DNA from: an uncultured Polaribacter sp. | GTDB lineage: Bacteria; Bacteroidota; Bacteroidia; Flavobacteriales; Flavobacteriaceae | Assembly: GCF_947497125.1 (NCBI RefSeq) | Contig: NZ_CANMFI010000001.1 | Location: 620,001-684,000 of the forward strand | Direction: 5' to 3' | DNA length: 64,000 bases | Shown here: positions 35,301 to 43,505 of the stretch, in pieces | Layout of the letters: the number at the start of each line of letters is the position of its first letter | Numbering within the stretch: position 1 is the stretch's first letter | Position numbers and translations under genes: made by a program | The notes under the pieces: model-generated | The model's input: the letters and a program-made list of their open reading frames with translations, nothing else | What the model was told of the DNA's origin: nothing | The model's database searches: none

Positions 35301-38300
35301 GCAACAATATATCTCATACAGATTCTGCCAGAGCCTTATTATTTGGATCTAATAATGGTACAGATTATGTACAGTTAACTTCTACAGAAAGCAATATTAG
35401 AACTACAAGCGGAACTACATTTACAATAGACCAAAATCAAAATAAATACCTCTATTATAAAATTCAAACTTCAGTAGCTGGTGGTATTTTAACATATGAT
35501 TTTATAGCAGAAATTACGCCTGTTGTAGCAAGTAACTATAATGCAAACTCTTACCCAAAAGCAACCTGTACCGACGACAATGATAATGATGGTATTTTTA
35601 ACCATTTAGATTTAGATTCTGACGGAGACGGTTGTGCAGACGCCATAGAAGGAGACGGAACTTTTATACTATTAAATTTAGTAACAGATACTACTATGGA
35701 TGGTGGTAATGATGCAACAGGTTTTACAGGAATCACAGGAGCATCACCAGTAAAACAAAACTTAGGCACCACAGTAGATACAGACCCAACAAGTGCAACG
35801 TATGGCGTGCCAATTGTAAGTCCAGCAACTGTTGCGGTAACGCAAGGTGTGGGTATTAGTGCAGATAAAACGTTAGAAAATTGTACCGATACCGATAGCG
35901 ATGGCATACAAGACGCTATTGATTTAGACGATGACAATGATGGTATTTTAGATACAGATGAACAATTTTGTAGAAACATATCAGATTTTTCTGATAAGTC
36001 TACAGCTTTAGTTAATGTATTAGACGGTGCTACTGTTATTGGAACAAGAACTATTTCATTATCAGGAACAGCATCTATTTCTGATGGTTTTTCAAATGGA
36101 GATATAGAAATATCGAATCCAAATGCAGCTGCAAATTCTGATGCAACTATAGAATTTCAATTTACTAATAGTCAAGAGGTAACTATAAAACATGCGTTAT
36201 TAATTGGAGGTTTTTTTGATGGAAATTCATCTGACTCAGATCAGTTAAAAATTACGAATCCTTCAGGAGGATTCACCATCTCGGATCCCAATAATCAGCT
36301 TGTTGTTTTATCTCAAACAACTACAGAATTAATTGTTAGAGGAAATACTAATAATCTAAGCAACTCACAAGTTTGGGAAATTAAAACAACGGGTAAGAGC
36401 GTAATTGTTGATGTTTTAGATGCGTTGGTTTCAGGAAAAGTACCATTTAACATTTCTGTTGTAGTATGTGATTTAGATACAGACAACGACGGTATTATTA
36501 ACCGTTTAGACCTAGACTCTGATGGAGACGGTTGTGCAGATACTATAGAAGGAGACGGTGCTTTTTTGCCAACAGATTTGGTTACCTCTACAATAGATGG
36601 TGGTAATACTGGTGTAAGTTTTACAGGAATTACAGGAGCATCCCCAGTAAAACAAAACTTAGGCACCACAGTAGATACAGACCCAACAAGCGCAACGTAT
36701 GGAGTGCCAATTGTAAGCCCAGCAACTGCTGCGGTAACTCAAGGTGTAGGTATTAGCAAAAATTCAAAACTTGAAAGTTGTACAGATACTGATGGCGATA
36801 GTGTTATAGACTACGATGATTTAGATGATGATAATGATGGGGTAATGGATACAGATGAACAATTATGTAGAAACTTATCAGATTTTTCTGATAAGTCTAC
36901 AGCTTTGGTTAATGTATTAAACGGTACTACTGTTATTGGAACAAGAACAATTTCATTATCAGGAACAGCATCTATTTCTGATGGTTTTTCAAATGGAGAT
37001 ATAGGAATATCGAATCCAAATGCAGCTGCAAATTCTGAGGCAATTATAGAATTTCAATTTACTGATAGAAACGAAATAACTATAAAACATGGGTTATCAA
37101 TTGGAGGTCTTTTTGATGGAAATTCATCTGACTCAGATCAATTAAAAATTACGAATCCTTCAGGAGGATTCACCATCTCGGATCCCAATAATCAGCTTGT
37201 TGTTTTATCTCAAACAACTACAGAATTAATTGTTAGAGGAAATACTAATAAAACAAGTAGCTCACAAGTTTGGGAAATTAAAACAACGGGTAAGAACGTA
37301 ATTGTTGATGTTTTAGATGCGATGGCTACAGGAATAGTGCCATTTAACATTTCTGTTCTAGTATGTGATTTAGATACCGACAACGACGGCATTCCAAACC
37401 ATTTAGATTTAGATTCTGATGGAGATGGTTGCCCAGATGCAGTAGAAGCGGGTATTCCAACGGCATTAACCGCGGGAAGTGTTACCAATGTTGATGCTAC
37501 AGATGCTACAGCAAATACTACAAGTACTGTTTCAGACGCGGTAATAGATGTTACTGCAGACCCAGTTGGCGCTAATGGTTTTGCCAATAGTTTAGAGAGT
37601 GGTGCTACAGATTCTGGTACAGTTGCCAATGCATATACCACTACAAACTATACAACTTATGGGTTAGATAATAGTAAGAATGGTTGTGGTATTCCTATGA
37701 TTACGCAGGTATATCAGAGTGCAAATAAACGTTGGATAGAAATTACCAACATCAACAGCAATATTATAGTACCTAATGCTGCTACTCTTGGTTTGTATAA
37801 AGATTTAACAGGCAATCAAGATGATGTAGCACCTACAACATCTATAGCAAATAGTGCAGAAATAGCAGGCGGTAAAACTATTTTATTTTCTTCTAGTGCT
37901 GTTGCAAATAAAGCAACTACAGCAACAGAGACTATAAATTCAGCGATTACAGATTTTGAGGGTGAAAATGACCAGCTTATTATATCAAGAGGAAACGGTG
38001 TAAAAAGTTATAACGGACGTGTAGATATCATTAAAGACATTGAAGATAAAACTAGTTATGTTCGTATAGACGAAGCGATAACAGGCAATGCTACTTATAC
38101 CAGTTCAGAATGGGTTGCCTATGTAGACGATACCATAACAACCTATACCGATGTAAATGATGCGGCTACAGAAAGACATGTACATGCTCCGTTAATTTCA
38201 GAGATATCATCTGCCAACGATCAGGCAAATATAAAGCCAGGTCTGCATAGAGTTTTATTAACCGAAAAAACAGCGAGTGGTTGGTCTAACGGATTTCCAG

Positions 38301-40438
38301 ACAGATCAAGACATGTGCGTGTAGGAATAGATTACAATCATACCTCAACAGCTTTAAATGCTAGAAAGTTAACAGTACATAATGGTAGTATTCTTAGCAT
38401 TACCAACCAAGCATTAGTAGTTTCAGATGCTATTGATATTAACACTGCAACAGATCAGATTCGTTTGGTAAGTTCAGGCAATAACAACCAAGCCCAGTTG
38501 ATACAAACCCATGAAGGAGTTGGTAATATTACCGGAGCCGGAAGACTGTTGGTAGACCAAAACTCAGAAACCTCAAGTGTGTATCGATTTAACTACTTTA
38601 GTTCACCAGTAAACAGTATTGGAGCAACTACTTTTACAGTAGCAGATGTTTTAAAAGACGGAACCACGGAACTAGATGCAAGCAGTACCGTAGGCACTCA
38701 AGTAGCCAAAGAGATTGACTTTGTAGCTGGTTATGACGGAGATAATACCGATCCTATTAAAATAGCTAATTATTGGCTTTTTACGCAAGCTGCAGGAGGC
38801 AATTGGTCTCAAAAAGGAAGCACAGGAGTAATACCACAAACCGATGGTTTTATTATGAAAGGAACCGGAGTTGCCCAAAACTATACCTTTAGTGGAAGTC
38901 CGAAAGACGGAACATTAAGCACAAGTATTGGCGCCGAAGAGTTTTATTTAGTAGGAAACCCTTATGCATCATCTTTAAGTGTACAAAAGTTTTTACAAGA
39001 CAATTTAACTACTTTAACAGCAACGGCTTATTTCTGGCAACATGCAGGCGAAGATGTAGCTTTTGGTACCCAAGGACATAATTATGCAGGGTATATTGGT
39101 GGGTATGCTACACGTAACCTTTCGATGGGCTTAAAGGCAAACGACCCTCAAATAAGTGGTGAATTTGATATTTATTTAGAAGCAGAAGATGCTACTTTTA
39201 CAGGAAGTACTCAGACAATTAATGGTACTACTGTGGTAGAACTAAATACAACAAACAGTAGTGTTGAGTTTGCAAACCTTGTAAAAGGAGTTGATGTTTT
39301 AACCTTACAATACCAATCTGCTAATAACAAGCTGATTAAAGTACATGTAAATGGGGTGTTTAAGCAAGATATAGAATTAACAGCTAATACTGCTCAGCCA
39401 TTTGGTCTGTTTAATATCAACCTTTGTGTAGAGGCTGGTAGTACTGTTACACTTATTTCTAATGACAGCAATACTGCTTACATCGATCTTTTAAGATTAT
39501 ATGATGCAGACGGAGACATTAGTTGTTCGCCAAGTTTAGGAACAGGAGTTACTTATAAAGTACCTGGCCCATTTGTACCTATCGGACAAGGCTTCTTTAT
39601 TGAAGGAGATGCTGGTGGTGCTGTTGAGTTTAACAACAGCCAAAGAGCCTTAGTTATAGAAGATGGTGAAAACTCAGTATTCTTTAGAGGACAAGCCAAA
39701 ACAACAACAGCGAATACAAACACAGAAAACAGCACCTTACCACTTATTAAGTTAGGGATGGATTATCTGAATGCAAACAATACCACCTTGCACCGTCAGC
39801 TAGGAGTATCATTCAAAGCCACCAATACATTTGCATTTGACAAAGGGTACGATTCAGAGATTTTTGACATCAACCCAACAGATGTGTATTGGAAGTTTGA
39901 CAACAACAATAGCAAATACGTGATTGCAGGTGTACAAAGTATTAGCGACGATTTAGAAATTCCTTTAGAGATAGTGATTGCTAAAGACCAAAGTACGGTT
40001 GTATTTGGTATCGATGAGATACAGCAAATAAGCAATGAGGTGTACATACTAGACAAGTTAACAGGGCATACACATCAAATAACCCACAACAGTGCGGCAA
40101 TTGTTTTAGATGCTGGGGTGTATAGCGATCGTTTTGCAGTAACTTTTAAAGCACAAGCAGCTTTAAGTACCACACAAACAGAGGCAGTAAACAATAGTTT
40201 ACAAGTATATTACAATACCATAGATGCCATAGAATTGGTAAACAAAGACAATCTAAGCATCCATGAGGTAAGCTTATACTCTTTAGATGGCCAAGAAGTT
40301 AAAAAATGGAAGGTTACAGAGAATAACACGCAAACAAACAGCAGTTATAAAGTAAGCAACCTTGCTAGTGGTATATACTTTGTAAAAGTATACACCAAAG
40401 ACAAACAAACAATCTCTAAAAAGCTATTAATAGATTAG
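29372..40438 (+). CDS. Giant T9SS-secreted mosaic surface protein (fibrinogen-like, discoidin-like, TSP3 repeats, CBM-like)
   Basis: This is a 3688-residue exported protein. The start is a TTG (29372, or another TTG at 29378). The next ATG falls inside the hydrophobic signal (about residues 20-38), so a non-ATG start is needed. In order: the first TSP3 calcium-type repeat (about 97-125); a fibrinogen-like region with GGGWVLVLQY (about 130-345); then about eight units, each made of paired Asp-rich TSP3 blocks (TDNDGIPNRLDLDSDGDG and DLDDDNDGVLD types) separated by beta-sandwich modules. Three of the modules are discoidin-like (30780-31230, 31605-32060, 32430-32890). From about 2770 comes the region shared with the giant at 51578-58555, including a CBM6/35-like module (39178-39510). 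A T9SS type A sorting domain ends it (last 75 residues). Likely a surface adhesin. Confidence 0.85.
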   Translation: MYLYSLLKDLVPKTTLRKQVSLFSLLLGVIFMSYKFVDHLSTNNTPKHNTYSSYTNTETKSVISTFKTTNNSFFKNDIAQANTFNCGGTPGGTGPNDDFDGDGICNDVDIDDDNDGVLDTVETLFCPTGDSTNPFTALNQVNNIPSGRYFFNLGSGLFEADVDNSEGGGWVLVLQYVHLGGTNPALNVISPGANLPKNSVANLGTNESSIVENWGHTGNTALSQFTNITDVRFYGISSGHNRVLHFKTGLNSVINYFKTGTGSVTTALSTNFTSLTNHSANLPAAVSSVFTDRADYAMTNFPFFKTANYHWGIKGVDTRWESDDFPNDSSKNTIHKIWVRDTTTYVCADTDNDGIPNRLDLDSDGDGCPDAVEAGISTNLLTSATVSNGSGGTVTSTTSIANALVTGTTDANNNGLLDSVENGTTGTINYNSYYNIYAEDNALNNCLDSDADGLGDVIDLDDDNDGVLDVDEQAFTTATLSNSGITISTEFGSWNGNSISEIVDGTTNNEFAFADEANASNKVIIALDLVAPEVLSSMEFNLDDNDGFITSGSSYKIQGSDNGINWVDIKYGYAFDPYSTTQTFSFEENKTLYLKYRAFLISGTITNNSYVKEVNLKRKVFTDIDTDNDGVENRLDLDSDGDTCPDAVEAGVSKNVLTSGIVKNGSGGTVTSTTTINNALVTGLDSNNNGLLDNVENGTTSTINYISFYKKYATQGTLSVCGGSDGDQVGDLIDIDDDNDGVLDADEQAFTITTLSNTGITVSTDFDTWSGNSISEIIDGTTNNEFVFEDEENVTNKVIVAFNLVTQEVLSSMEFNLDDNDGFITSGSSYKIQGSNNGTNWIDIKNGYAINPYSTTQTFSFEENKTLYLKYRAFLISGTITNNSYVKEVNLKRKVFTDIDTDNDGVVNRLDLDSDGDGCPDASEAGVSKSLLTSATVSNGSAGSVTSTTTIANALVSGTTDANNNGLLDSVDNGTTSAINYNSYYKSYALNNALNSCLDSDADGFADLIDLDDDNDGILDVDEQTYTSAKLSNTGITVSSDLTPWNGTTISDIVDGTTGNEFAFASVSNVTNKDVVVFNLVTPEVLSSIVFQQDNNREFFDAGSSYKIQGSNNGIDWSDIKSSSVEDMSLENLRFPFHYNKTPYLKYRLFIVSGGINQSPYLKEVHLTKKVYADKNTDSDAIVDRLDLDTDGDGCSDALEGGAALTTANLTTSAMPGGNTNVTADPVSQNISGTVDDNGVPTLVAGGQTINWSQNASINESCIDTDGDLVNNELDLDDDNDGILDTEECSGQSFTLDLGDFDDEVNDRVNRGQSITKTKPLNGAGTGKNVTLTMAHNGTWGKIETKATGGYLDSYSPTSDDSVIEFRDMDITNQHESYVEFQFDVPVYNLNFYYIDINDGGYTGPEKTIIEGSYNGVIHTPITTNFYRNNFPAINGVLNNIYEGTNASNENIIKINFDQPVTVLKIKVTATTSNNVKLNQALYNLNYSFCKDSDSDGLLDRIDLDADDDGCADAIENGGGFTNGMLVQSSITTGGTSVNMNLGNTVDANGVPVIATGGQTINNSQNAAVNSSCIDTDADGVNNYVDLDDDNDGILDTEELQCSNFTPVDFTNTTNIPTIDVNGVDVNVNIATNGIGSISGSSNGNLYQNNGDHTDNINEVIINFDVPVLVVIKSKVNSNDAWFAKNDNYNISDYGNNFELSDPNNDLNVTSTSPKNFIKFTSVAANQNNYNDDWTITTKKLTSSLTIKYQNPEQTNNGGAINIGIICVAHDTDTDGIPNYLDLDSDGDGCADAVEGDGPFLVSNLVTDTTIDGGNDATGFTGISGASPVKQNLGTTVDTTPDSATYGVPTVGTATTAVTQGVGIGLDKTLENCTDTDSDGISDFTDLDDDNDGILDIIESPNCYYAASEVKSLITSITSQFDSDVSFELLYNEILETTEAAGFTFSSTVLPSENQPGSNLFTIEFTKPIELGSLVISNNISHTDSARALLFGSNNGTDYVQLTSTESNIRTTSGTTFTIDQNQNKYLYYKIQTSVAGGILTYDFIAEITPVVASNYNANSYPKATCTDDNDNDGIFNHLDLDSDGDGCADAIEGDGTFILLNLVTDTTMDGGNDATGFTGITGASPVKQNLGTTVDTDPTSATYGVPIVSPATVAVTQGVGISADKTLENCTDTDSDGIQDAIDLDDDNDGILDTDEQFCRNISDFSDKSTALVNVLDGATVIGTRTISLSGTASISDGFSNGDIEISNPNAAANSDATIEFQFTNSQEVTIKHALLIGGFFDGNSSDSDQLKITNPSGGFTISDPNNQLVVLSQTTTELIVRGNTNNLSNSQVWEIKTTGKSVIVDVLDALVSGKVPFNISVVVCDLDTDNDGIINRLDLDSDGDGCADTIEGDGAFLPTDLVTSTIDGGNTGVSFTGITGASPVKQNLGTTVDTDPTSATYGVPIVSPATAAVTQGVGISKNSKLESCTDTDGDSVIDYDDLDDDNDGVMDTDEQLCRNLSDFSDKSTALVNVLNGTTVIGTRTISLSGTASISDGFSNGDIGISNPNAAANSEAIIEFQFTDRNEITIKHGLSIGGLFDGNSSDSDQLKITNPSGGFTISDPNNQLVVLSQTTTELIVRGNTNKTSSSQVWEIKTTGKNVIVDVLDAMATGIVPFNISVLVCDLDTDNDGIPNHLDLDSDGDGCPDAVEAGIPTALTAGSVTNVDATDATANTTSTVSDAVIDVTADPVGANGFANSLESGATDSGTVANAYTTTNYTTYGLDNSKNGCGIPMITQVYQSANKRWIEITNINSNIIVPNAATLGLYKDLTGNQDDVAPTTSIANSAEIAGGKTILFSSSAVANKATTATETINSAITDFEGENDQLIISRGNGVKSYNGRVDIIKDIEDKTSYVRIDEAITGNATYTSSEWVAYVDDTITTYTDVNDAATERHVHAPLISEISSANDQANIKPGLHRVLLTEKTASGWSNGFPDRSRHVRVGIDYNHTSTALNARKLTVHNGSILSITNQALVVSDAIDINTATDQIRLVSSGNNNQAQLIQTHEGVGNITGAGRLLVDQNSETSSVYRFNYFSSPVNSIGATTFTVADVLKDGTTELDASSTVGTQVAKEIDFVAGYDGDNTDPIKIANYWLFTQAAGGNWSQKGSTGVIPQTDGFIMKGTGVAQNYTFSGSPKDGTLSTSIGAEEFYLVGNPYASSLSVQKFLQDNLTTLTATAYFWQHAGEDVAFGTQGHNYAGYIGGYATRNLSMGLKANDPQISGEFDIYLEAEDATFTGSTQTINGTTVVELNTTNSSVEFANLVKGVDVLTLQYQSANNKLIKVHVNGVFKQDIELTANTAQPFGLFNINLCVEAGSTVTLISNDSNTAYIDLLRLYDADGDISCSPSLGTGVTYKVPGPFVPIGQGFFIEGDAGGAVEFNNSQRALVIEDGENSVFFRGQAKTTTANTNTENSTLPLIKLGMDYLNANNTTLHRQLGVSFKATNTFAFDKGYDSEIFDINPTDVYWKFDNNNSKYVIAGVQSISDDLEIPLEIVIAKDQSTVVFGIDEIQQISNEVYILDKLTGHTHQITHNSAAIVLDAGVYSDRFAVTFKAQAALSTTQTEAVNNSLQVYYNTIDAIELVNKDNLSIHEVSLYSLDGQEVKKWKVTENNTQTNSSYKVSNLASGIYFVKVYTKDKQTISKKLLID
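30780..32890 (+). repeat. Three tandem coding repeats (discoidin-like plus TSP3 units)
   Basis: Three consecutive units of about 830 bp begin near 30720, 31540 and 32370. Units 1 and 2 are near-identical over long stretches, for example GSSYKIQGS and FSFEENKTLYLKYRAF coding blocks. Unit 3 is more diverged. Confidence 0.75.
35640..37370 (+). repeat. Two near-identical tandem coding repeats of about 900 bp
   Basis: The segment 35957-36470 recurs at 36854-37370 with few changes, and the preceding linker segments (35640-35950, 36540-36800) also match. A related but older linker copy lies at 34740-35000. This indicates a recent in-frame duplication. Confidence 0.8.
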
Positions 40439-40465
40439 CGAACAACATAGTGATTAAGAAAAAGA

Positions 40466-40503
40466 AAACCCTACAAACAAAATGTTTGTGGGGTTTGTTT
40501 TTT
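40466..40503 (+). terminator. Strong terminator of the 3688-residue protein gene
   Basis: The stem AAACCCTACAAACA (40466-40479) / TGTTTGTGGGGTTT (40483-40496) has one G-U pair and is followed by GTTTTTT. Confidence 0.9.
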
Positions 40504-40578
40504 AAAGTATAATGGCCTGATCTAAAACAATAAACAATACCAAATACTAGTAAAATAGTTTTTTTTAAGAGAGAGATA

Positions 40579-41430
40579 TTAATTTTTGGTCTTTCTAAAC
40601 ATCAACCAAAAACCTATTAAAATTAAAGGGATACTTAACACTTGACCAGTATTTAAAGGACTAAACAACCACTCTTCTCCTCTTTTTACAACTTGAGGTT
40701 CTTTTAAAAATTCTATCACAAAACGTAAAGACCATAAAACGACCATAAAGAGGCCAAAAAGAAAACCTGTTTGTTGTTTTCTAGACGTTTTCCAATACAA
40801 GTGCCACATTACAAAAAACAAAGCTAAATAACTAAATGCTTCATATAATTGAGTTGGATGTCTGGGTAATGTTTCTCCTGCAGCTGTAAATATTACTCCA
40901 AAACTACTACCAGTTTCTTTTCCGTAAATTTCTGAATTAAAAAAGTTACCAAAACGAATAAAAAATCCGGCAAGGGCAACCATAATTGCCAATCGGTCTA
41001 AAATAAATAACCAAGGTTTGTTTAAGTGTTTCTTAGAATAGAAATACAGTGCAACAGGAATTCCTATTGCAGCTCCATGACTAGCAAAACCAGTAAACCC
41101 TGTAAATTTCCATCCTTTAATAATACCAAATAAAGCATCGTTGGCACTTTGCTTAATCGGTAAAAATATCTCAAGTAAATGATTTTGGTAATAATCCCAA
41201 CTATAAAAGAAAACATCACCTAAACGCATACCTACAAGCATCGATATAAAAACATACATAAAAAGTGTGTCTAATTTTTCTAAAGAAATTTTATCTTCTT
41301 GGTATACTTTTTTCATCAAGCGCAAGCCTAATAAAAAAGCTGCTACAAACATTAAGCTGTACCATCGAACCACAAAAAAACCTAAATCTATACCCAAAGA
41401 AGGGTTCCACTCTATTGCTAAAAAATTCAT
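40579..41430 (-). CDS. lgt: Prolipoprotein diacylglyceryl transferase
   Basis: Lgt is the inner-membrane enzyme that transfers diacylglycerol from phosphatidylglycerol to the lipobox Cys of prolipoproteins. It has 283 residues and about seven membrane spans. The signature IRFGNFFNSEIYGKE is at about residues 158-172, with essential Arg and Asn residues. RHPTQLYEAFSYL follows at about 190-202, and HGAAIGIP lies in the active-site region near 119. It is single on the minus strand, followed by the terminator of the giant gene. Confidence 0.96.
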   Translation of the reverse strand: MNFLAIEWNPSLGIDLGFFVVRWYSLMFVAAFLLGLRLMKKVYQEDKISLEKLDTLFMYVFISMLVGMRLGDVFFYSWDYYQNHLLEIFLPIKQSANDALFGIIKGWKFTGFTGFASHGAAIGIPVALYFYSKKHLNKPWLFILDRLAIMVALAGFFIRFGNFFNSEIYGKETGSSFGVIFTAAGETLPRHPTQLYEAFSYLALFFVMWHLYWKTSRKQQTGFLFGLFMVVLWSLRFVIEFLKEPQVVKRGEEWLFSPLNTGQVLSIPLILIGFWLMFRKTKN

Positions 41431-41451
41431 ATTTTATAATCTGTGTTTGGC

Positions 41452-41516
41452 CGAACGCAGTGAAGACCTTAATTTCTAATATCTGATAATTTACAAACCT
41501 CTCGACTGCGCTCGAG
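41452..41516. repeat. Short palindromic intergenic element, copy 3 (one degenerate arm)
   Basis: The right arm TCTCGACTGCGCTCGAG (41500-41516) is identical to copy 1. The left arm CGAACGCAGTGAAG (41452-41465) is a degenerate version. It sits between lgt and yidD. The overall size of about 65 bp matches the other copies. Confidence 0.65.
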
Positions 41517-41526
41517 GAGACAATTG

Positions 41527-41769
41527 TTAGTTTTTTTCTTCTAATTTTTCTGGCACAGGGTCATACCCACTTTTCCCCCAAGGATGGCAACTAAAAATTC
41601 TTTTTAATGCCAACCAACCGCCATTAAATAATCCATGGCGTTGCAATGCTTCTACAGTATAATGAGAACAGGTTGGACTAAACCTACATGTTGCTGGTGT
41701 ATATGGTGATATTGCTATTTGATAAAAACGTACTAACAATATAAATGGATAAGACACTATTTTTTTCAA
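41527..41769 (-). CDS. yidD: YidD membrane protein insertion efficiency factor
   Basis: This 80-residue protein belongs to the YidD/UPF0161 family, which aids YidC-dependent membrane insertion. The conserved core [19 protein letters not shown] (about residues 27-45) and the cysteine-containing [15 protein letters not shown] (about 59-73) are complete. The start is a TTG at 41769 giving [22 protein letters not shown]; there is no in-frame ATG before the conserved core. It lies near lgt, another membrane-biogenesis gene, separated by palindromic element copy 3. Confidence 0.93.
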   Translation of the reverse strand: MKKIVSYPFILLVRFYQIAISPYTPATCRFSPTCSHYTVEALQRHGLFNGGWLALKRIFSCHPWGKSGYDPVPEKLEEKN

Positions 41770-41847
41770 AACTAACTGTATGAGTGAAATTATAAAATTG
41801 CAGTTACTGCCATTAAGAGAATTGTGCTCTAAAATTTGTTATTATTT

Positions 41848-43326
41848 CTAATTTAAAGAAAATGTGGTGCCGTCTTTACCATCTTTTAATTGAATGCCTA
41901 ATGCAATTAATTCGTCTCTAATTTGATCAGACAACGCCCAGTCTTTATTATCTCTTGCTTGTTTTCTTAATTTGATTAATAAAGCCACTACTCCATTTAT
42001 TTTTTCTGAATTGTCTTGAGAATTTTCATTCATCAAACCTAAAACATCAAAAATAAAATTATACAAAACAGTGGTAAACAGTAATAAATCCTCTGCTGTT
42101 AAACTCGCTTTATCTTCTTTAATTAGGTTAATTACTTTAACGGCGTCGAATAAATGGGCAATTAAAATTGGTGTATTAAAATCGTCATTCATTGCTGCAT
42201 AACAATCCTTTTTCCATGCTAATACATCAAAAGTAGATGTTTTGCCTGATTTTACATTTGCTAAAAGCTGCACCGCTTCCATTAACTTAGTGTGTCCTTT
42301 TTCTGAAGCCTCTAAAGCATCACCAGAAAAATCTAAAATACTTCTGTAATTCGCCTGCATGTTAAAAAAACGAACAACGCTTGCTGAAAAAGCTTTTGGA
42401 AGTATGTTATTTTTACCCGATAAAATTTCATTCGGTAAAATAAAATTACCGGTAGATTTTGCCATCTTCTGGCTATTTAACAGCAACATATTTGTATGCA
42501 TCCAATAACTTACAGGGTTTTTACCACTGCATGTTTTAGATTGTGCAATTTCGCATTCGTGGTGCGGAAACTTTAAATCCATACCACCACCATGTATGTC
42601 AAATTGTTCTCCTAAATACTTGGTACTCATCACAGAACATTCTAAGTGCCAACCAGGAAAACCATCGCTCCAAGGAGAGGGCCATCTCATTATGTGGCGT
42701 TCATCTGCTTTTTTCCAAAGTGCAAAATCTTGTGGATTTTTTTTATCAGATTGACCATCTAAAGTACGCGTATTGTGTATTAAATCTTCTACTTTTCTGC
42801 CCGATAAAATACCATAATGGTTTTCTTTATTGTAAGCTAAAACATCAAAATAAACAGATCCATTTACCTCATAACCAAAGCCTTTTTCGATAATTTCTTT
42901 GATCATTTCTATTTGCTCTAAAATATGACCAGTAGCTGTTGGCTCTATACTTGGTGGTAAAAAGTTGTAATTTTTAAGCACATCATGAAAATCTACCGTG
43001 TAACGCTGTACAACTTCCATCGGCTCTATTTCTTCTAACCTGGCTTTTTTTGCAATTCTATCTTCACCTTCATCTGCATCATTTTCTAAATGACCCGCAT
43101 CTGTAATATTACGTACATAACGCACTTTATACCCCAAGTGTAAAAGATATCTATACACCACATCAAAAAACATAAATGTTCTTACATTTCCTAGGTGCGC
43201 ATTGCTGTATACCGTAGGACCACATACGTACATACCTACATATCCGTCTGTTAGGGGTTTAAATTCCTCTTTTGTTTTTGATAAAGAGTTGTATACTTTA
43301 AGTTGATTTTCTTTGTAAAGTTCCAT
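41848..43326 (-). CDS. cysS: Cysteinyl-tRNA synthetase
   Basis: This is a class I aminoacyl-tRNA synthetase of 492 residues. The first zinc Cys is in MYVCGPTVY (about residues 31-39). The HIGH motif appears as NAHLGN (about 42-47), further zinc ligands are in LECSVMS and PHHECEIAQ, and KMSKS appears as KMAKSTGNF (about 292-300). The C-terminal anticodon-binding helical domain ends in [13 protein letters not shown]. It is a single gene on the minus strand, with a TATATTTA near-consensus box about 31 nt upstream. Confidence 0.97.
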   Translation of the reverse strand: MELYKENQLKVYNSLSKTKEEFKPLTDGYVGMYVCGPTVYSNAHLGNVRTFMFFDVVYRYLLHLGYKVRYVRNITDAGHLENDADEGEDRIAKKARLEEIEPMEVVQRYTVDFHDVLKNYNFLPPSIEPTATGHILEQIEMIKEIIEKGFGYEVNGSVYFDVLAYNKENHYGILSGRKVEDLIHNTRTLDGQSDKKNPQDFALWKKADERHIMRWPSPWSDGFPGWHLECSVMSTKYLGEQFDIHGGGMDLKFPHHECEIAQSKTCSGKNPVSYWMHTNMLLLNSQKMAKSTGNFILPNEILSGKNNILPKAFSASVVRFFNMQANYRSILDFSGDALEASEKGHTKLMEAVQLLANVKSGKTSTFDVLAWKKDCYAAMNDDFNTPILIAHLFDAVKVINLIKEDKASLTAEDLLLFTTVLYNFIFDVLGLMNENSQDNSEKINGVVALLIKLRKQARDNKDWALSDQIRDELIALGIQLKDGKDGTTFSLN

Positions 43327-43491
43327 TAAAAAAATACCTTTTTATAGACGATAAATATAGGCACTTTTAAAAGAATAACGAAACCAAAATTGGTAGAAGT
43401 TATTTTGTTTTATGAAATTAAAAAAAAGAGTTTAATTAATATATATTTAAAATTAGTAGGGTCTTGACTTTTTATATTCGTTTCGGAATTG

Positions 43492-43499
43492 TAATTTTG
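43492..43499 (+). promoter_or_regulatory. TAATTTTG -7 box 6 nt before the DUF6787-like gene
   Basis: TAATTTTG is followed by CAGCTT and the ATG at 43506. It overlaps any longer N-terminal extension, so it decides the start and suggests a near-leaderless mRNA. Confidence 0.45.
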
Positions 43500-43505
43500 C
43501 AGCTT

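Noticed and set aside
30403..37641. Many long minus-strand open frames inside the giant gene at 29372-40438
   Set aside because: They recur at the same place in each TSP3 repeat (antisense of Asp-rich codons gives Ser-rich frames) and have no start signals or family motifs; they are shadows of the repetitive coding sequence.
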